A stretch of 64,000 nucleotides of DNA from Ectopseudomonas chengduensis (GTDB taxonomy: Bacteria > Pseudomonadota > Gammaproteobacteria > Pseudomonadales > Pseudomonadaceae): contig NZ_JACFYZ010000001.1 of assembly GCF_015712065.1 (NCBI RefSeq), forward strand, positions 1 to 64,000, given 5' to 3'. The notes under the pieces were generated by a model. It was not told where the DNA came from. It worked only from the letters and a program-made list of their open reading frames with translations, and searched no databases. This document shows, in pieces, positions 61,026 to 64,000 of the stretch (its first letter is position 1; each line of letters begins with the position of its first letter). A program made the position numbers and the translations under genes.

Positions 61026-62291
61026 TCAGCCGTAGCGTTTCTTCGCTTCGATGGCCAGGCCACTGCCGATGCTGCCGAAGGTATTGCCTTCCACACTGCG
61101 CGCGTTGGGCAGCATGGCGGCCACGCTCTGACGCAGCGCCGGCACGCCGCTGGAGCCGCCGGTGAAGAACAGTGTGTCGACCTGATCGGCGCTGACTCCG
61201 GCATCGGCGAGCAATTGCGTAAGGCTGGCGCGGATGCGTTCGAGCAGCGGCTCGATGGCATTCTCGAACAGCGGGCGGGTCAGCTCGGCGATCAGGCCCG
61301 GCTCCACGCGCGACAGGTCGATGGGCCGCGCCTCCTGTTCGCTCAGGGCGATCTTGCTCTCTTCCACCTGCATCGCCAGCCAGTGCCCGGCGCGCTGTTC
61401 GATCAGGCCGAACAGGCGGTCGATGCCGGTGGCGTCGACAATGTCGTAGCGCATGTTCTGCAGGGCCAACTGGGTTTTTTGCGCGTACAGCGCGTTGATG
61501 GTGTGCCAGGTGGCCAGGTTGAGGTGGTAGCTGGTGGGCATGAAGGCGTCGCTCTTCATCCGGCTGCCGTAGCCGAACAGCGGCATCACCCCGGCCAGCG
61601 ACAGCTGCTTGTCGAAGTCGGTCCCGCCGATATGCACGCCGCCGGTGGCGAGGATGTCGTCCTGGCGCTCGGCCAGGTGGTGGCGCTCAGGGGCCAGACG
61701 CACCAGGGAGAAGTCCGAGGTGCCGCCGCCGATATCGACGATCAGCACCAGCTCCTCGCGGTCCAGGCTCGACTCGTAGTCGAAGGCCGCGGCGATCGGC
61801 TCGTACTGGAACGACACGTCCTTGAAGCCGAGCTTGTGCGCCACGGCCACCAGGGTGTTCTGCGCTTCCTGATCGGCCGCTGGGTCGTCATCGACGAAGA
61901 ATACCGGGCGGCCCAGTACCACTTCCTCGAAGGCGCGCTCGGCCTGGGCCTCGGCGCGCTTTTTCAGCTCGCCGATGAAGAAGCCGAGCAGGTCCTTGAA
62001 CGGCAGGGCGCTGCCCAGCACGGTGGTTTCGCTTTTCAGCAGCTTGGAGCCCAGCAGGCTCTTGAGTGAGCGCATCAGGCGCCCCTCGTAGCCTTCCAGA
62101 TACTCGTGCAGGGCCAGGCGGCCGTAGACCGGGCGGCGCTCCTCGGTGTTGAAGAAGATCACCGAGGGCAGGGTGATCTTGCCGTCCTCCAGTGTCAGCA
62201 AACTGTCCTGGCCGGGGCGCAGCCAGCCGACGGTGGAGTTGGAGGTGCCGAAGTCGATGCCGCAGGCGCGGGCGGGAGTGGAGAAAGACAT
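61026..62291 (-). CDS. yegD: Hsp70-family protein YegD
   Basis: 421 residues. It is an actin-fold ATPase: the phosphate-1 motif is ACGIDFGTSNSTVGW (about 9-23), phosphate-2 LVLIVDIGGGTSDFSLV (about 185-200), and the adenosine motif TLFFTGGSSGVPALR. It lacks the substrate-binding domain of DnaK, as YegD does, and ends at IGSGLAIEAKKRYG. Its cellular partner is unknown. The gene has a 94-bp gap to DUF6152. Confidence 0.9.
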   Translation of the reverse strand: MSFSTPARACGIDFGTSNSTVGWLRPGQDSLLTLEDGKITLPSVIFFNTEERRPVYGRLALHEYLEGYEGRLMRSLKSLLGSKLLKSETTVLGSALPFKDLLGFFIGELKKRAEAQAERAFEEVVLGRPVFFVDDDPAADQEAQNTLVAVAHKLGFKDVSFQYEPIAAAFDYESSLDREELVLIVDIGGGTSDFSLVRLAPERHHLAERQDDILATGGVHIGGTDFDKQLSLAGVMPLFGYGSRMKSDAFMPTSYHLNLATWHTINALYAQKTQLALQNMRYDIVDATGIDRLFGLIEQRAGHWLAMQVEESKIALSEQEARPIDLSRVEPGLIAELTRPLFENAIEPLLERIRASLTQLLADAGVSADQVDTLFFTGGSSGVPALRQSVAAMLPNARSVEGNTFGSIGSGLAIEAKKRYG

Positions 62292-62353
62292 GAAACGCAG
62301 GCCATGAAAAACGGCCGCGCATTCTATGTCAGTGGCGCGGCGACGGCGAGCCG

Positions 62354-63331
62354 TCAGGACGGTAGGTCAAGGCTCTCTTCGCGCTTGCGCTTCCACTGCG
62401 TCCATTCGAAGCCCAGCACTACCAGCAGTGACAGTGCGAAGGGCAGCAGCAGATAGAACACGCGGAACACGATAAGCGCGGCCAGCACATCGGCAGCGGG
62501 AATCTCCGGCAGTGCGGCGAGGAAGGTCACTTCCAGTACACCCAGGCCGCCAGGTGCATGGGACAGTAGCGCCAGAGAGAAGGAGGCGAGGAACACGCCG
62601 AGCACCACCAGATAGCCGGGGTGATTTTCGGCTGGCAGGGCGAAATAGATGATCGCCGCGGCGCAGAGCAGTTCCAGCGGGCCGGCCAACAACTGGCGGC
62701 TGACTATAGGCAGGCGCGGATATTCCACATGCAGCTTGCCCAGCGTCCAGGGTTTGAACTGGCGCCAGGAGCCCAGCACGTAGAGGCCTACCAGACACAG
62801 CAGGACGCTGCCTATGACCACCGAGACCAGAGGTGTGACGTCAGCAACGCGGTGAATCAGATCGGGCTGAGCGATCAGCACGCAGCCGCTGGCGAGCAGG
62901 GTGCCGAGGGCGAAGGTAAAGGAACAGAAAACGATAAGGATGCCGATTTCCTGTGGCGTCAGGCCCTTGCTGCGGTAGGCCCGGTAACGCACGACTGCGC
63001 CTGAGAACACCGAGGCACCGATGTTGTGGGCCAGGGCGTAGGTGGTGAAGGAGCACAGGGTGATGAAGCGCCAGGGGATGCGCTTGCCCAGGTGGGCGAC
63101 GGCGATGCGGTCGTACCAGGCCAGCGCCCAATAGGCGCCGAGGGTGGCTGCTGCAGCGAGCAGCCAGTTCATGTGGGAGATCGCCTCGATGCTGCCCTTG
63201 ATCTCATCGAGGGAGATATTGCGCAACTCGCGATACAGCAGAAAGCCAGACAGCACCACGGCACTGAGTCCGATCAGCGTCCAGATCAGGTCGCTGCGCT
63301 TCAGTTTTGGTTTGGCTTCTACGACAGACAC
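62354..63331 (-). CDS. UPF0104/lysylphosphatidylglycerol-synthase-type membrane protein
   Basis: 325 residues from a GTG at 63331 with GAGGA six bases before it. A start at 63406 has no ribosome-binding site. Eight or more membrane segments. The pattern NIGASVFSGAVVRYRAYRSK (about 105-124) and LSHAPGGLGVLEVTFLAALP (about 255-274) is that of UPF0104/LPG_synthase_TM proteins (YbhN and the MprF flippase part). It has no synthetase domain, so lipid translocation or an unknown role is more likely than lysyl transfer. Confidence 0.85.
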   Translation of the reverse strand: MSVVEAKPKLKRSDLIWTLIGLSAVVLSGFLLYRELRNISLDEIKGSIEAISHMNWLLAAAATLGAYWALAWYDRIAVAHLGKRIPWRFITLCSFTTYALAHNIGASVFSGAVVRYRAYRSKGLTPQEIGILIVFCSFTFALGTLLASGCVLIAQPDLIHRVADVTPLVSVVIGSVLLCLVGLYVLGSWRQFKPWTLGKLHVEYPRLPIVSRQLLAGPLELLCAAAIIYFALPAENHPGYLVVLGVFLASFSLALLSHAPGGLGVLEVTFLAALPEIPAADVLAALIVFRVFYLLLPFALSLLVVLGFEWTQWKRKREESLDLPS

Positions 63332-63543
63332 CGCAATTCCTCGCTCGCTAGGCCCCGAGTTAATGGGGCCGCATGCCTCTGTTGGAGGCAGCTGTTCATC
63401 GGCCATCCGGCCATTGTGCAACGGCCGGTGGCGGATCGTGCCCGCGCGGCGCGCTGCGCAGTATCAGGGAGGCGCAGTCTGTACTCAACTGCCAAGCACA
63501 CTGACTGCCCTTTGTAGTTGTGTCAGTGGTTGTCCTGATACGT

Positions 63544-63981
63544 TCATATCCATGTCAGGGTCAGTGCCGTCAGCACGGCGTAGCGGCTCGCTTTGGCCAG
63601 GGTGACGATGGCCATGAATATCCACAGACGCTCACGCATCACGCCGGCGACCAGGGTCAGTGGATCGCCGATCACCGGCATCCAGCTCAGCAGCAGCGAC
63701 CAGCGCCCATAGCGCGCGTACCAACCCTGTGCCTGCTGTAACCGAGCCGGGCTGACCGGAAACCAGCGGCGCTCGCGATAGTGTTCGATGGAGCGGCCCA
63801 GTAGCCAGTTGACCCAGGAACCCAGCACATTGCCCAGAGTGGCCACCAGCAGCAAGGCCCAGAGCGGATGCTGGCCGGCCAGCAGGAGGGCGACCAGCAC
63901 GGCTTCGGACTGCAGCGGCAACAGCGTCGCGGCGCCGAAGGCGGAGAGAAACAGTGCCAGATAGGCGGACAGACTCAGCAT
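63544..63981 (-). CDS. YqaA-type VTT/DedA-like membrane protein
   Basis: 145 residues with about four hydrophobic segments. The family N-terminus is LSAFGAATLLPLQSEAVLVA and the core motif GNVLGSWVNWLLGR (about 50-63), then RYGRWSLLLSWMPVIGDPLT (about 90-109) with the conserved Gly-Asp-Pro. YqaA/VTT proteins are related to DedA lipid scramblases. Function uncertain. The window ends 19 bp upstream of the ATG. Confidence 0.85.
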   Translation of the reverse strand: MLSLSAYLALFLSAFGAATLLPLQSEAVLVALLLAGQHPLWALLLVATLGNVLGSWVNWLLGRSIEHYRERRWFPVSPARLQQAQGWYARYGRWSLLLSWMPVIGDPLTLVAGVMRERLWIFMAIVTLAKASRYAVLTALTLTWI

Positions 63982-64000
63982 GGCAGGAGCACGCCGGCCG

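Noticed and set aside
61026..62291. A DnaK chaperone
   Set aside because: Only the ATPase domain is present (421 residues), there is no DnaJ or GrpE gene, and the motifs match YegD.

Overview
The window is a chromosomal segment of a high-GC gammaproteobacterium, almost certainly a Pseudomonas (sensu lato). From memory, much of the gene order matches the P. aeruginosa PA4888-PA4937 neighbourhood: rnr-rlmB, rpsF-rpsR-(membrane protein)-rplI, dnaB, alr, the NicD-type cyclase, ygiQ, azurin, a LOG protein, LysE, ureE/F/G-hupE and desT-desCB. The short intergenic palindromes (REP elements) are also pseudomonad-like. A P. mendocina/oleovorans-type lineage is plausible, but that is inference. No prophage, transposase, rRNA or CRISPR array was seen.

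Layout. 1-360: two identical tRNA-Leu(CAG) genes behind one strong promoter. 468-13227: core information-processing genes (RNase R, RlmB, ribosomal proteins S6/S18/L9, DnaB), then alanine racemase, a membrane diguanylate cyclase and YgiQ. 13349-16589: a methyltransferase, then a lipoprotein beta-helix/diheme cytochrome pair behind a promoter that overlaps a perfect 10+10 bp inverted repeat.

16594-31640 (minus strand, about 15 kb) is the most unusual region. It encodes two HlyD-type adaptors (one with a GAF domain), a site-2-protease/HlyD fusion, an Asp/Asn hydroxylase-like protein with a Nif11-like tail, a sulfotransferase, a GNAT, a DUF6916-like protein, a tail-collar protein, a 1912-residue DUF4347 surface protein and a TolC-type lipoprotein. 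It looks like an export and modification locus for the giant protein, with adaptor and outer-membrane parts but no ABC ATPase in the window.

31863-38650: a transglutaminase/DUF2126, a circularly permuted ATP-grasp/alpha-E fusion and a second transglutaminase, which form a predicted peptide-modification system. 38700-46009: azurin, a DUF808 protein, a LOG protein, LysE, GDPD and the urease accessory genes hupE/ureG/ureF/ureE (no urease subunits here). Two gene-poor stretches (39150-39538 and 41980-42502) carry six ungapped copies of a 39-bp element made of three DnaA-box-like 9-mers. I know of no name for it.

46173-49124: the DesT repressor and desCB, for aerobic acyl desaturation. 49187-51783: a small secreted 16-residue-repeat protein, an auxin-carrier-type permease and an alpha/beta hydrolase. 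51941-59245: a TRAP transporter, a glutamine-synthetase-like ligase, an aldehyde dehydrogenase and an iron alcohol dehydrogenase, together suggesting uptake and gamma-glutamylated catabolism of an amine or amino alcohol. 59359-63981: small membrane and periplasmic proteins, a YegD-type Hsp70, a UPF0104 membrane protein and a YqaA-type protein, with a 145-bp MITE-like inverted repeat at 59930-60074.
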